The notes: generated by a model from the sequence alone, not told the origin. Shown: positions 48,091 through 61,119, counted from the first letter of the stretch. The stretch: 64,000 bases of DNA from Margaritifera margaritifera (GCA_029931535.1 JAQPZY010001695.1:1981001-2045000), one strand, 5' to 3'. Numbers and translations are program-made.

Positions 48091-49016
48091 ATGTTCTTGG
48101 GCATCTTGTTTCTTAGTTTTTATTGACTTTGAAGATTCTAAATGAGCATCTTTAACAGTTTCTAAGAAAAAAATATACAAAACCTTAAGTCATACATAAT
48201 TTGGTGTGACCATTATAGCATGTCAAGAAGGAAGTTGATAAAGAATCACAGTTGACAGCTTTTTTTTCAGGATTAATACTAAAAGAATAAATATTAAATA
48301 TAAACTAACATTTATTGCTTAGTCATCAAATCTGTCTGTCAGTACAGTGGTGTTGTTCTGATGATTGTAAAGGTAAATTGACCTATGGCTTGAAATTCAA
48401 AGCTTTACTTGAATAACGTACATGGGAAAATTTCCACGTTAATGTTTTGTTATTAATTTACAATTTTGGAATTTCTGCATGTTGAATTTTCAAGATTCTT
48501 GCCCTTGGTAGCACAAATTGTTTTACTTCCATAATTTCTCAGAGATAAAAATGGTTGCATTTTCAGCTCAACCTAAGAGTTGCAAAATTAGACCACACAA
48601 ATTTTCCCATATATGGCAATTAAGAGCACGATGTTTTATTTCCTATTCACACATGTACTAAATGTTTGCAGTGCATTATTATTATCATGCAGTCCATGTG
48701 TTTTATGCTTATAATTAATAGTTTATTATTTCTTGTTTTCACATTAATTATGAACCTCAGTTCTCAATTACAAAGAGTGAATTGCCACCACAACTTTAGT
48801 GAATTGTTCAGCTCTTTGCACTCAGTCTCATAGTCACCACCAATACTCCAGCTTACTACCAAAATTATAACTATTGTTTATTTGTTTTGTGTTGTTTTAC
48901 TCTACGATTAATTATGGTTGAAAATGAATTCATATTTTGAAGAAAAAAAACATACAGACACTTGGGGTTTTATGTCTCATCTATTAAACCCATGTTTTTT
49001 TTAATTTATTTTTTTG
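48091..49016. other. KATNAL2 intron 3, no feature recognised
   Basis: AT-rich intron with no supported feature. Confidence 0.5.
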
Positions 49017-50893
49017 TTAGCTCTACTGGTCATAGACTAGAAGAGCATATGGGATGGTCTGTTGTCCGTCATCTGACATTGATCCTTCCATTATCAAGTT
49101 TGTTATTTCTACTACTCCTAAACTACTTGGAAAATTGCCACAAAAACTTCACACACATATTCATCCCAAGGCCTAGTTGGTCCTAAATGAAAATGGTGCT
49201 GCTTTGATATCCAATATGGCCACCACAGCAGTCATCTTGAAATTCTTGTTATTGCTACATCTTCTGAATGGATGGTCATATCAACATGGGGTTTTCACTA
49301 AAAGACTTCTTATCATGTCTAGTTTGTCCTAAATGAAAATGGTACCAATCTGACCTCAAAGATGGTTGCAGTGGCACTACTCTAGAGGAAGTGAAAGTCA
49401 ATTCAGCATGAGGTTTTCACCAGAATACTTTTTATGATGTCTAGTTGATCCTAATGAAAATTATTCTGTCCAGACAGCCAATATGGCCACCACAGTGGTC
49501 ATCTTGTAAATCTTGTTATTGCAACTCCTGAATGGATCGTCATATCACCTTGGGGGTTTCACAGAGAGACTTCTTATGATGTCTAGTTGTTCCTAAATGA
49601 AAATGGTGCTGATAAGACATCCAATATGTCCACCACAGCAGCTAGCCAGAAAATCTTGTTATTGCTACTCCCCCTGAACAGAAAGCCATTTAAGTATGGG
49701 GATTTCACCAGAAGACTTCTTATGGTGTCTTGTTGGTCTGAAGTAAAAGTTGCACTGATCTGATATTCAATATGGCCACCACAGTGGCCATCTTGAAAAT
49801 CTTGTAGCTACTCCTCCTAGATGGAAGGTCATATAGACATTGGGTTTTCACCAAAAGACTTCTTATGATGCCTAGTACGTACTATATGCAAATGATGCCC
49901 ATCCAGTATTGCCACTATGGCAGACACCTTAAAAATCTTGTTATTGCTACTCCTCCATAATGGATGGTCATATCAACATGGGGTTTTCACTAAAAGACTT
50001 CTTATCATGTCTAGTTTGTCCTAAATGAAAATGGTACTGATTTGACCTCCAAGATGTCTGCAATGGCAGTCATCTTGAAAAACTTGTTATGGCTGCTTTG
50101 GAGGAAGTGAATATCAATTCAACATGAGGTTTTCACCAGAAGACTTCTTATGGAGTCTAGTTGATCCTAAACGAAAATTATTCTGTCCAGACAGCCAATA
50201 TAGCCATTACAGAGGTCATCTTGAAAATCTTGTTATTGCAACTCCTGATAGGATCGTCATATCACCCTGGAGGTTTCACAGAAAGACTTCTTATGATGTC
50301 TAGTTGTTCCTAAATGAAAATGATGCTGATCTGACAGCCAATATGGCCACCACCACAGCATACTCCTCCTAGATGGAAAGTCATATTGACATTGGGTTTT
50401 CCAGAAGACTTCTTATGATGTCTAGTACATACTATATGAAAATGATGCCGATCCAGTATGGCCACCATGGCAGCCATCTTGAAATTTTTTTTATTGCTAC
50501 TCCGAAGAAATGGAAAGTCATATCGACATGGTCTTTTTCACCGGGAGGTTATGATATTTAGTTTGTCATGAATGAAAAAGGTGCCGATCTGACCTCAAAT
50601 ATGGCTGTTGCAATGAACATATTGAAAATCTTGTCACTAATTCTCCTGAATTGATGGTCATAGCAACATGGGGTTTTCACCAAAAGTCTTTTAATAGTGT
50701 CTGGTTTGTCCTATATGAAAATGGTGCCGATCTTACATGCAATATGGCTGACACATTGGCTTATTTGAAAATCTTATCGTTCAAGAAAATCAGAGATGGT
50801 TTCAGTACTCAGCAGTTAAAAGGAAGAAATGGTCTTATCTTGAATTCCTGGAAGTTCCTTTCAGACAGTAGAGCATCATTCCCATTCTCTTGT
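49017..50893 (+). repeat. Composite element A, copy 3
   Basis: Head TTAGCTCTACTGGTCATAGA, about 13 units, and the same tail (GAGATGGTTTCAGTACTCAG ... CATTCTCTTG). A block of several units appears duplicated within it: 49240-49590 and 49960-50310 share the same unit order, including AGATGGTTGCAGTGGC / AGATGTCTGCAATGGC and TTATTCTGTCCAGACAGCC. Confidence 0.8.
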
Positions 50894-51394
50894 TCAAAAT
50901 GGTAATCATACATCATTGTCAGTCCACAAATTATACTGTACACATTTTCATCTCCAGGTACCTATATACCCCCTTATAATCTGACCCCATTGTTTAGATG
51001 TTCAAAATTGGGGATATAATCTCAATGGCTTTAATAAGCTGGGGTGAATGCTACTAAGAAAATTTGTGGCTATATGCCTTTGTTGGTTAATATAAACCAT
51101 ATGTATAGGTCTACAAGTTAAGATTTTGTTTCTAATATTTTGATTTTGATTTGGCAAGAAAGAGCAGATTTGAATTAGTTCTGCAAAGACTTTCATCATC
51201 AATCACTAACTTCATTGGTGTACAGAAGAACCTTTTTTGGTAATATTTTTTTTTCAGAAAAAATCTTAACTTCTAATCTACCAGTAGTTTAAAAAATGCC
51301 ACCACTACTTGAAGAGCTTGTTGGGAGGACCCTGAATTCCACTCAATCTTTTATTCACTGCTCAGATTTCCTACAAATTCTACCCTCTTAGCTG
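50894..51394. other. KATNAL2 intron 3, no feature recognised
   Basis: No supported feature. Confidence 0.5.
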
Positions 51395-52330
51395 TCACTC
51401 ATTTTTATATGCACAAAAACCTAGTTTTACTCCATCTACCTTTACCAGACTTTGTGCATGGCTTGCACTTGGGGTAAAGAAAACAAAACTATATATATTT
51501 GGGTCAAGAGGTCAAAGTTTGAGGTCACTGTATCTGAAAGAAGAAAATTGGTTTCCACTCAATAATATTAGTTCAACATCACTGGACCAAACTTTGTGGA
51601 TGGCTTGCACTTAGGGTAAAGAAGTAGCATATTGATTTTGGAATCAAAGGTCTATTTTCAGGGTCACTGTGACTGAAAGAAGAAAAATGGTTTCAGTACA
51701 ATATTTTTAATTCTACATCATGGACCTTGACTAAACTTTTTGGATGGCTTGTACTTGGGGTAAGGAAGAAGCCTATTGATTTGGTGTCAGAAGGTTAAAT
51801 GTAAAGGCCACTGGCTGGCTGCAAAAATAAAAAATAGTTATCCACAAAAACTTTGATGCTCGACCATTTACCTTAACCAAAGTTTATGGATGGCTTACTC
51901 TTTGGGTAACAAAGAAATCTGTTGATTTTGGGTCAAAAGGTAACTATGATTACAAGAAAAAAAATGTTTTTTACATAATAACTTTAGTTCTGGATCATCA
52001 ACCTTGACCAAAGTTTGTAGAAGAGTTGCACTTAAGGTAAAGGAGAGGTCGTTTGATTTTGGGATCAAAAGTTTAACAGTCAAGGCCATTGTGACTTGAA
52101 GAAAAACAGGTTTTGCACAGCAAGTTTTGTTCTAGAGTAAGTTCCATAACCAAACTTTGTGGGTGGCTTGCACATGGGGTAAGAAAGAAACCTATAGATT
52201 TTGGAGTCTAAAGGTGTAAGGTCAAGGTCGTGGTAAGTCTAATAAGAAAAAAATGGTTTCTCCACAGTAAGTTTATATTTCAAGATCACATACCATGACC
52301 AAAGTCCATGGTCAACCATGCCCTACTTCA
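51395..52330 (+). repeat. Array of about 145-bp units
   Basis: Six to seven units share ACCAAACTTTGTGGATGGC, TTGCACTTGGGGTAAAGAAG, ATTGATTTTGG, GTCAAGGTCACTGTGACTG and AGAAAAATGGTTTCCAC in order. Confidence 0.75.
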
Positions 52331-52678
52331 GTTCCTACATAGAGGATTATTAAACATGGGGTGGGCATATAATGTACCATTCACAGTAATCTTGTTGAAT
52401 TTTGAGAATCTGTATATTACTGTTACAGTAATAATATGCTATTATAATTCACTTTCTAAAGCTGATCATTTTCTCTCAGGTAATCAGGATAATTTATTCT
52501 CATATATTACACACCATTGCAAAACCCACACATTTTTATTCTTTTTCCTCAAGAAAAACCAGCAAATATTCTTTTATCAGTCTGTCATTTCTTTGTGAGT
52601 TTAGGGTACATATAAATTTGTTGCTAGGAATTGTGAATATGTGATTTTTTTTGGTGGCTAGAAATGTGTTTATAGTTT

Positions 52679-53062
52679 GCATATATACCAGTGGCATAAT
52701 TTGCATATATACCAGTGGAATAGTTTGCATATATACCAATGGCATAGTTTGCATATATACCAATGGCATAGTTTGCATATATACCAGTGGAATAGTTTGC
52801 ATATATACCAGTGGAATAGTTTGCATATATACCAATGGCATAGTTTGCATATATACCAATGGCATAATTTGCATATATACCAGTGGAATAGTTTGCATAT
52901 ATACCAGTGGAATAGTTTGCATATATACCAGTGGAATAGTTTGCATATATACCAATGGCATAGTTTGCATATATACAAATGGCATTGTTTGCTTATATAC
53001 CAATGGCATATTTTGTATGTATACCAATGGCATGGTTTGCATGTGTACCAATGGTATATGTA
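52679..53062. repeat. 24-bp minisatellite, sixteen units
   Basis: Unit GCATATATACCARTGGMATA plus RTTT. Because 24 is divisible by three and the unit has no stop in several frames, it creates open frames of 102-171 codons on both strands with eight-residue periodicity. Two linked unit types, GTGGAATAG and ATGGCATAG, alternate in runs. The last four units degrade. Confidence 0.97.
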
Positions 53063-53875
53063 GCTAAGAGCAGTTTACCATGAACAAGAAATGCCTGATG
53101 CACCCATAATATCACATAACTGGAAGGGGACAGACATTTATTCCCGAAGCTTTACACAGTGTTACAGATAGACTTGTACCGTAACTGTGTTTGAATGATA
53201 TGGTCTAAACACCTGGTAATTGGATGTCAATTGCCTGCCAGTTCTCAGATATTATGACCGAGTCAGGTATTGATTGTTTGCACTATTTTGAGATTTGCTA
53301 TATACCGTATTTAATCAATGATAAGCCCATGCTTGGTGATAAGCCCACCCCCATTTTTTTCAAAATTTTTGCAAATATATACTCACGATAGCTTTGTCTG
53401 ATAATAAGCCTGTAACCCCTAATTCATTACAAATTTATTATGCTGGCTGCACCCATCCACCCCTGCTGTTATTATGTTAGAATACTGTATTAGTCTAATG
53501 GACTGTGTGTGTAGCATAGATTGTAATACCATAATTCAAAGAGATATGCATTCTTTATCCGGCTTAAAAACTAGGAATGAAACTGAATATAGAAAGTTGG
53601 TTAGAGATTTCCTTAAAGGACAAGTAATCATTTAATAGACTCGTACATATACAGACATGCAATGTGATCAAATTTATTTATATTCCAGTATTAAAGTTTA
53701 TGGGGGGTACATTTCCTAATATTATGTGGCTTTCCCACTTTAAGTAAGTAGCCAGAGGTCATTCTCTGCCTTTATTTTTAGGTCATCACCAATCAATTTG
53801 GAAGGGGATATAGCATTTCGCCTGTTCATTTGTGTGTTTGTTCGTTCATTGGCCTCTCAATTTTTCATTTCCCCC
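53063..53875. other. KATNAL2 intron 3; possible MITE half at 53303
   Basis: TACCGTATTTAATCAATGAT followed by AAGCCCATGCTTGGTGAT and AAGCCCACCCCC (53304-53354) looks like one end of a TACCGTATTT-type element. The other end was not found. Confidence 0.4.
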
Positions 53876-55260
53876 TCAATATCTCAGACCCTATTTTACC
53901 TACACTTACGAAAATTGGCATGTTGATGCATCTTGGGAAGAGCAGCTCGGACATACCAAAACTTGGCCACTGTGACCTAATTGCACACTTTAGTGACTAG
54001 TATTTTAAGCTTTCAATCACAGCATTCTAAATATCTTGAGCTCTATTTCACCTACACTCGTGAAAATTGTATGTAGATACATCTGGACAAAAGTAACTCA
54101 ACTATGCCAAACTTGGGTCAGTGTGACCTAATTTGCAGGCATTAGAGACTTTTGTACTTTCAGCTGTTCGTTAGTTATATTCTCAATATCTTGGACACTG
54201 TCAGCTTCTCCCATGAAGACTGGTATGTAGATTCATCAGGATGAAAGCAACTCTGCTGTACCACAAGTGACCTAATTTGCATGCTTAAGAAATTTGTTAT
54301 TAGTTTCAGCTGTTCATTTGTTACACTCAGTGTCTTGGACTCTTTGACACCTACACTCATGAAAATTGTCATGCGTATACATTTTATGCAAAAAAAACCA
54401 TACCAAAACTAGGTCAGTTTGACCAATTGTCATGCTTGGGCAACTTTTGTATTTTCAACTTTCCGTTTGTTACACTCTCAATATCTTGGACCCAATTTCA
54501 CTAATACTCTTTAAAATTGGTACATGTAAAAAAAGTAACTTGACCACACCAAAACTAGGTCAGTGTGACCTAATTTTCATTCTTGAGTGACTTTGAATTT
54601 AAAACAATTTGTTCATTACTCCCTCAATTTCTTGGACCCTATTCCACCTACACTCATGAAAATTTATATGTGGGTGCATCTTAACAAGAGTAACTCAACT
54701 ATACCAACACTACCAACACTATATCAACACTACTCACCATGTCAACACTACCCACTATGTCAGCATTAACCAGTATGTCAACACTACCCAGAATGTCAAC
54801 ACTACCTTGTATACCAACACTACCCAGTATGTTAACACATCCCAGTATACCCAGTATACCAACACAACCCAGTATGTCAGCACAATCATATATTCACATC
54901 TGAATGACTTCTTTATTTTTAGCTATCTGTTCATTATGTCTTAGATCCTATTTCACCTGCAATGTGGATGGATATGAATGTGAACAATTATACAAAAGTG
55001 AATTTTGTGTTTTCAACTGTACATTCATTGCATTTTCATGCATGAGTGACTTTGTGTTTTCAGCTATACATTTGTTGCATTTTCATGCATGAGTGACTTT
55101 GTGTTTTCAGCTATACATTTATTGTACCGTCAATATTTTGGACCTTATTTCACTTATATTCATGAAATTTTGCACGTGGAGACCTCTCAAAGATGGTAAC
55201 TGAAACTCAACCATAACAGAAGGACATCACTAACCTAATTTTCATGTTTGATTGACTCAG
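53876..55260 (+). repeat. Array of about 150-bp units with internal short repeats
   Basis: Eight units start near CTCAATATCTTGGACCC at 53876, 54025, 54181, 54325, 54476, 54621, about 54935 and 55128. Each holds CACCTACACTCATGAAAATT and GTCAGTGTGACCTAATTT. Bases 54700-54890 are expanded by a unit of about 18 bp (ATGTCAACACTACCCAGT, ten or so copies). Bases 55028-55110 duplicate GCATGAGTGACTTTGTGTTT. Confidence 0.75.
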
Positions 55261-55608
55261 ATATTTACCTCAATACCAGTCTGACTGTTGGCTACTATAA
55301 ATGAGTTCCTGTTGGTGCAGTGATTCATGTTTATTAGTAAAAATGAGAAAGAAAAGTTGATATGTCACATGCATAAAAATGCAGTTGTATGAGTCATCTT
55401 TTTCATCTGAGGATATAATACATACATTTGTGAAAAAATCAAGTCAGATATCCATTGTTTTCAAAATTTGACAATTATTAATTTGTTTTCATTATCTTTG
55501 GAGTTTACACTATGTTAACACATGTACCTGTACTTTTCCCTTTTCTTTGCAAAGCATATACAGTAGGTTAAAGTCTGTTTTGAATATTTAAAGCCCTTGT
55601 GTATTCCA

Positions 55609-55644
<36 letters not shown>

Positions 55645-55998
55645 TTGACACTGAAATAAAGTTGCATTGGTTATATCCATCTAGCTTGACCTTAATGATG
55701 CTTTCCTATATCATTGTCTAAATTTGAATTGCATTGAAAAGAAAATGCATTTGATTCGATTCTGCAAAAGGTAGTTATCATGCTTGTAAACATCAAAACA
55801 TGGGTAGCACCTTTTGATGGTGACGTCATTGTCGTTTTTAACATTGTTAAGTTTCTGTGTTTAAATTTTTGAAAGTCAAGAATTTTCTTAGTTGAGAAGT
55901 TACTATAATAAAGTAAAAGTTTGGTTCAAGTGAAATATTACATCCAGTATTTGCCTAAAGTGTGTACCAAGATACACAGTTTGTGTCTTGCTTGGATA
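55261..55998. other. KATNAL2 intron 3, no feature recognised
   Basis: Only an ATT run at 55613-55641 stands out. Confidence 0.5.
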
Positions 55999-56217
55999 CC
56001 ATATATATATTCATGTATAAGTCGAGTCCAACTGCAAACAACATAGATCCTGATCTGCCACCTCATAATGTGCCAGCAGATCAGAGTCTGTGTTGTTTGT
56101 TCTAATGATTACTCCTACCAAACTGCAGAGACCCAGATCTGCTAGCGCATTATGCAGCGGAAGATCTGGGTCTGTGCAGTTTGCAGTTGGACTTGGATTA
56201 TAAGCGAGTATATATGG
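55999..56217 (+). mobile_element. Double-hairpin MITE, copy 10
   Basis: A 219-bp forward copy with TA outside the ends. It ends 182 bp before KATNAL2 exon 4. Confidence 0.9.
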
Positions 56218-56399
56218 TAACCAGAAAGTGGCATTATGGCATAATTATACTGCTGTTCACAGGCAATACACTGTGTTCTGCAAAACATTTGTTTTCATTG
56301 AGACTGCTGTTCACAGGCAATACACTATTCTGCAGAACACTTGTTTTCATTGACACTTTGCTGATTCAGTTAAACACTCTCTATTTATTCTACTTTCAG

Positions 56400-56442
56400 C
56401 TGGTGATAGAGAAAAACGGCCAAAGATGATGAGAACAAACAG
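56400..56442 (+). CDS. KATNAL2: KATNAL2 coding exon 4
   Basis: Acceptor TTCTACTTTCAG precedes a 43-nt exon. Two bases complete an Ala codon begun in exon 3. GDREKRPKMMRTN follows, and AG remains before the donor GTGGGT. In human KATNAL2 the matching stretch after KYPKI is a basic linker ending RRMMND, so KMMRTN aligns with RRMMND. The phase chain (one base in, two bases out) agrees with both neighbours. The segment is the start of the basic, unstructured linker between the LisH region and the AAA domain. Confidence 0.8.
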
Positions 56443-56499
56443 GTGGGTGGTCTAATATGAAAACTCTGAAGACATGATAGTACATTTGTTGTACAGTGT

Positions 56500-56705
56500 T
56501 TAATGACCTCATATAAGCATGTCAAGATGTGAGATAATATTTTAATGACATTGTATAAGCATGTCAAGGTGTGAGATAATATTTTAATGACATTGTATAA
56601 ACATGTCAAGGTGTGAGATAATATTTTAATGACATTGTTTAAGCATGTCAAGGCATGAGATAATATTTTAAGGACATTGTATAAGCATGTCAAGGTGTGA
56701 GATGA
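56500..56705. repeat. 42-bp minisatellite, five units
   Basis: Units of ATAAGCATGTCAAGGTGTGA followed by GATAATATTTTAATGACATTGT. The multiple-of-three period gives a repeating 14-residue minus-strand frame. Confidence 0.92.
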
Positions 56706-56901
56706 TTTAGCTTTACTCATAGCAGCTGATTCTGCTTTGTTTGAGTTTTATTGAGAATTTTATAATATTTTTGGAACATGACTCTCTTGACTCTTGTCTG
56801 GCATTGTGGGATATGTGGGATGGTGGAGTAGGGGTGGGGGTGGAGGAATAGAAAAAATCCAACATAGCCTTTGTGGCAGTTTCTGAAAGAATGCAAGGTT
56901 A

Positions 56902-57004
<103 letters not shown>

Positions 57005-57424
57005 AATACTTAAGAAAATGTTTACCTTTGTTTTTAATCTTTTTGAAGTAATGCTTTCTATATCATGTTTACAACAGGTTTGTTGCATGATAAAAAAAAT
57101 CTGATTAAGGTCAACAACTACATTCGTTTGATTAGGATTTGAAAATTAATGGCAAACTTAAAACACCTGAATTCTGACGAATGTCTTACCAATATTACTG
57201 ATAAAGATTTACTTATATCCTTAAAACCAGTAATGATGCATTTAACCAACTGATAATAGCCATACTTTTTTCTCTCATCCACTTCAACTGATAAAAAAGA
57301 ATGAAAAAGTACATTTTTAAAGTCTTAATTTTTTATATACCGGTACCCATTTCTGATGATAAGATTACAAGTTAAAGAAACAGTTTTAAAACCAGTCAGT
57401 GATGCCCATACAGGTGTGAAACCA

Positions 57425-58297
57425 GGTCCGGCTATCAAGATAGTTAGTCACATAATTAACCAATCAGGTGGCAGGTCTGGCCATCAAGACAATAAAAGAC
57501 ACATAATTGACCAATCAGGTGCCTAAAAGAGGTCTGGCTATCAAGACAATAAGGCACAGAATTGACCAATCAGGTGCCTAAAAGTGGTTTATCTATTAAG
57601 ACAATAAGACACATAATTAACCAATCAGGTGGCAGGTCTGGCTATCAAGACAATAAGACACATAATTGACCAATCAGATGCCTAAAAGTTTTCTGGCTAT
57701 CAAGAAAATAAGGCACAGAATTGACTAATCAGGTGCCTAAAAGAGGTCTGGCTATCAAGACAATAAGGCACAGAATTGACCAATCAGGTGCCTAAAAGTG
57801 GTTTATCTATTAAGACAATAAGACACATAATTAACCAATCAGGTGGCAGGTCTGGCTATCAAGACAATAAGACACATAATTGACTAATCAGGTGCCTAAA
57901 AGAGGTCTGGCTATCAAGACAATAAGGCACAGAATTGACCAATCAGGTGCCTAAAAGAGGTCTGGCTATCAAGACAATAAGGCACATAATTTACCAATCA
58001 GGTGCCTAAAAGAGGTCTGGCTATCAAGACAATAAGGCACAGAATTGACCAATCAGGTGCCTAAAAGAGGTCTGGCTATCAAGACAATAAGGCACAGAAT
58101 TGACCAATCAGGTGCCTAAAAGAGGTCTGGCTATCAAGACAATAAGGCACAGAATTGACTAATCAGGTGCCTAAAAGAGGTCTGGCTATCAAGACAATAA
58201 GGCACAGAATTGACCAATCAAGTGCCTAAAAGAGGTCTGGCTATCAAGACAATAAAGCAGAATTGACCAATCAGGTGCCTAAAAGAGGTCTGGCCAA
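57425..58297. repeat. 49/55-bp minisatellite with CCAATCA motif, about sixteen units
   Basis: Units read AATTGACCAATCAGGTGCCT, AAAAGAGGTCTGGCTATCAA and GACAATAAGGCACAG (55 bp). A shorter variant of about 49 bp replaces GTGCCTAAAAGA by GTGGCA. Nearly every unit keeps CCAATCA. Blocks of two or three units recur: 57570-57663 and 57786-57878 are almost identical. Confidence 0.95.
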
Positions 58298-58674
58298 GTA
58301 ATCATAAAACTCTTGAATTTTAGTTTGTTCAACCAGCCACAGGTATGTTTACATTTGTAAGATCATTTTTGATTGGCTGATAATGAAATTTAAATTCATA
58401 CTCGAGCTCAAAAGTTTTGTATGAATCCAAGCTTATTCACTATCACAACCAGAGAAAGCATGACAGACCTGAGATGATCTTCCTCAACCCTGTATATAAG
58501 GATGAAAATATTCAAATGTATACACACTTTCTGATTCAGGGGACAGGTCTGGCCAGAGAGAGTTTTCTTTACAATCCTCGATGATATTAATTAGTTCATA
58601 ACACTTGTCTACTTAGTTTCCATTAAGAATAAATGTACATGGTATTGAACTCATTAATCATTCTTTGTTCACAG

Positions 58675-58692
58675 TGCTTGTCCAAGAAGCAG
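58675..58692 (+). CDS. KATNAL2: KATNAL2 coding exon 5 (18-nt microexon)
   Basis: Acceptor TTCTTTGTTCACAG precedes 18 bases, then the donor GTAAAAA. The first base completes a Ser codon (AG|T) from exon 4. ACPRS and AG for the next codon follow, so the linker reads KMMRTNSACPRS. Human KATNAL2 has MMNDSCQNLP in the same region, with a Ser-Cys pair in similar place. An 18-nt exon keeps the reading frame whether included or skipped, so it could be optional. The evidence is splice sites, phase and weak similarity, with no sequence context beyond. No later KATNAL2 exon was found up to 64000. Confidence 0.6.
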
Positions 58693-59176
58693 GTAAAAAA
58701 TGTGCAGCAATTGCTTTTACTCTCTGGTTTTAGCTATGATTTTTCAATATTACTTGGTTAATTGGGTTATCAAATAGTGCATCCAATTTATGTTCTTTCA
58801 ACCGTGAATGATTGCATGCTTATAGCACATTTTTACATGTTTGCATCTGCTATAAGTTTCACATATTTGAAAGCATTTGAATCAGACTGTCTACAGCTAT
58901 AGCTAGGAATTTAATGGCTGACAGTTTTTAAAATATATTGCAAAAATATCTCATTGAACTATTCTTATTTCACAACTAAAATGTTCCTGAATCTGTTAAG
59001 ATATACAAGTATGTTGTAAGTTTTTGATTGCAAGCCAATTTGATTGAAATTATTTTTGTTTGAAAGGTAATACTCAGTGTGCATTTGTTTCTTCTTAATT
59101 ATTGGACAGAATAAATTTAGATTCTCAGGCATTTTTCTTTTTTTTTCCTACTTTTTTGTTTAATGGAAATCCATGT

Positions 59177-59177
<1 letters not shown>
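58693..59177. other. KATNAL2 intron 5, no feature recognised
   Basis: AT-rich, no supported feature. Confidence 0.5.
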
Positions 59178-59231
<54 letters not shown>

Positions 59232-59246
59232 TTTTTTTTTTTTTTT
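59178..59246. repeat. AT microsatellite followed by T run
   Basis: About 24 AT units then about 19 T. Confidence 0.95.
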
Positions 59247-60161
59247 GAAGAGTTTAAAGTAAATAACACAATAAATTCTCTAACCTAGAGATCATACAAG
59301 GTTTGTTGTGTGCAAAATGTTGCCAGAGCAAGAAAGAGTGTTTGAGCTCAAGGGTGTTCAGGGTCTTTCCTGAGTACTCCATTTGATGTTTCACACAGCA
59401 AACTGTGTATTATCATTATTCATATATGATTAGGTACATAACTTATATTCCAAATAACATATAAAGGAGCTTTTTAAACACAAAAAATATACTTGCATGG
59501 CATATGACTGATTGTAATTTTAGTATGACTGTTGTCACATATTGCACATCTCAACAAGCTAAAATTTGCCCAGTCATGTAAGAATAGGAGCCTAAATACT
59601 GATATCTTGGCTCAAAAACTGAATCTTTTGAAATAACTTTTTATAATTTTTATTTTCTAAAACATTTTTTTCAGCTAAATGTTAAAGCAAATTCATTGGA
59701 AAGAAATCACCACACACACACACAGGTTTATTTTCATAGCCTAATAAATATGCTGATCATATGATACAGTAGATACCTTTTGGAATTTTTAATTATGAAC
59801 AGAACCACAGTTGTACTGGTCTTGATATACTTGCACTTTTCAATCTTATTTGCTGTTCTCTTGATTTATAAATCAAATTTGACTTCTTTTGTTGTCAAGG
59901 AGGCAGACTTTGTGCACATTTCTTTTCCCCTTCATCATGCCAGTTCTCTTTGTTTCCATTTGTCTTTTATGATAAACTTCTCTGAAAGTTGGGTTGTTCA
60001 CTGGATTAGGATATAGATCAGCAGGATTTGTTCAGCTATGGTGCATCCAAAAGTTATTTACCGGTATGTTGGGGAAATTTACAAAATTCATAATGAGCTC
60101 TTGCAGTGGTCTAAGGGAGATAAATCCAGAATCTGCCCAATTGGATGTAAAAACATAAGTA
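59247..60161. other. KATNAL2 intron 5, no feature recognised
   Basis: A 78-codon hydrophobic frame at 59780-60016 has no support as a gene. Confidence 0.5.
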
Positions 60162-60378
60162 CCATATGTACTTGCATATAAGCTCAGTCTAAATGCAAAC
60201 AACATAGACCCTGATCTGCTGTCGCATCATGCGCCAGTAGATCAGGGTCTATGTTTTTTGTTCTGCTGAGTAGTCCTTACAAACTGCATAGACCCAGATC
60301 TGCTGGCGCATTATGCGATTGCAGATCTGGGTTTATGCAGTTTGTAGTTGGTATCGACTTATACACGAGTATAGACAG
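60162..60378 (+). mobile_element. Double-hairpin MITE, copy 11
   Basis: A 217-bp forward copy with both hairpins and TA flanks. Confidence 0.92.
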
Positions 60379-60493
60379 TAATGCATTTCCGACCCTATCT
60401 CAATTCTGTTCATAAGCTTTTAACATAAAAACATTATAATAGTTACAATATTGTGAGTTTATGATTTCATGGTCTTATAACTTCAAGTATGTA

Positions 60494-60802
60494 CAGTTTT
60501 CCCTCACTATAAAGCCGCTCAGTGTACAACTACACTAATATAATTCAAGTATGATCATGGATGCCATTAAATTGATTGAATTTAAGTTATATCGTTGATA
60601 CTTGAATTATATCACAGAATTTTATTTCTTGGCTATCGATAACCAAATATAATGTGATTTCATATCATTAAATACCCTACTTTTGTTTTTTATGCACAAT
60701 TATGATATAGTCTTGTTGGAGCATCCTTCAGTATAAGACTGCCTCATTTATACATGTAACATAGGTCACTTTTATGAATATTGTTATAAAGAGAGAGTAC
60801 TG
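60494..60802. mobile_element. 309-bp TA-flanked MITE
   Basis: Begins CAGTTTTCCCTCACTATAAAG and ends GTTATAAAGAGAGAGTACTG with TA outside (60492-60493 and 60803-60804). The inner sequence is different from the 31214 family, although the ends are related. Confidence 0.65.
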
Positions 60803-60823
60803 TATATGGTTTTATCAGTTTAT

Positions 60824-60966
60824 TCAGTACATTACCTGGTCTCTTTCAGCACAGTACATTACCTGGTATCTTTAAGCACAGTACATTACCTGGTCTCTTT
60901 CAGCACAGTACATTACCTGGTCTCTTTCAGCACAGTAAATTACCTGGTCTCTTCCAGCACAGTGCA
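60824..60966. repeat. 27-bp minisatellite, five to six units
   Basis: CAGTACATTACCTGGTCTCT followed by TTCAGCA, repeated immediately to the right of the preceding MITE. It produces a nine-residue periodic frame. Confidence 0.92.
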
Positions 60967-61119
60967 TAATCTTATATTACGAGAAGAGATGTTACTGTCT
61001 TTTAACTGTTTTGAATACTGTATACTGTTCCAGGGTATGACAATTTATTGCATGATGTTCCCAAGTATTAGTTTCATAATATGGTATTATATATATTGTA
61101 TGTCATGCCAAGTACATTC

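Noticed and set aside
52536..53067. Open frames of 102 to 171 codons on both strands
   Set aside because: They are produced by the 24-bp minisatellite, show eight-residue periodicity and lack splice sites or domains.
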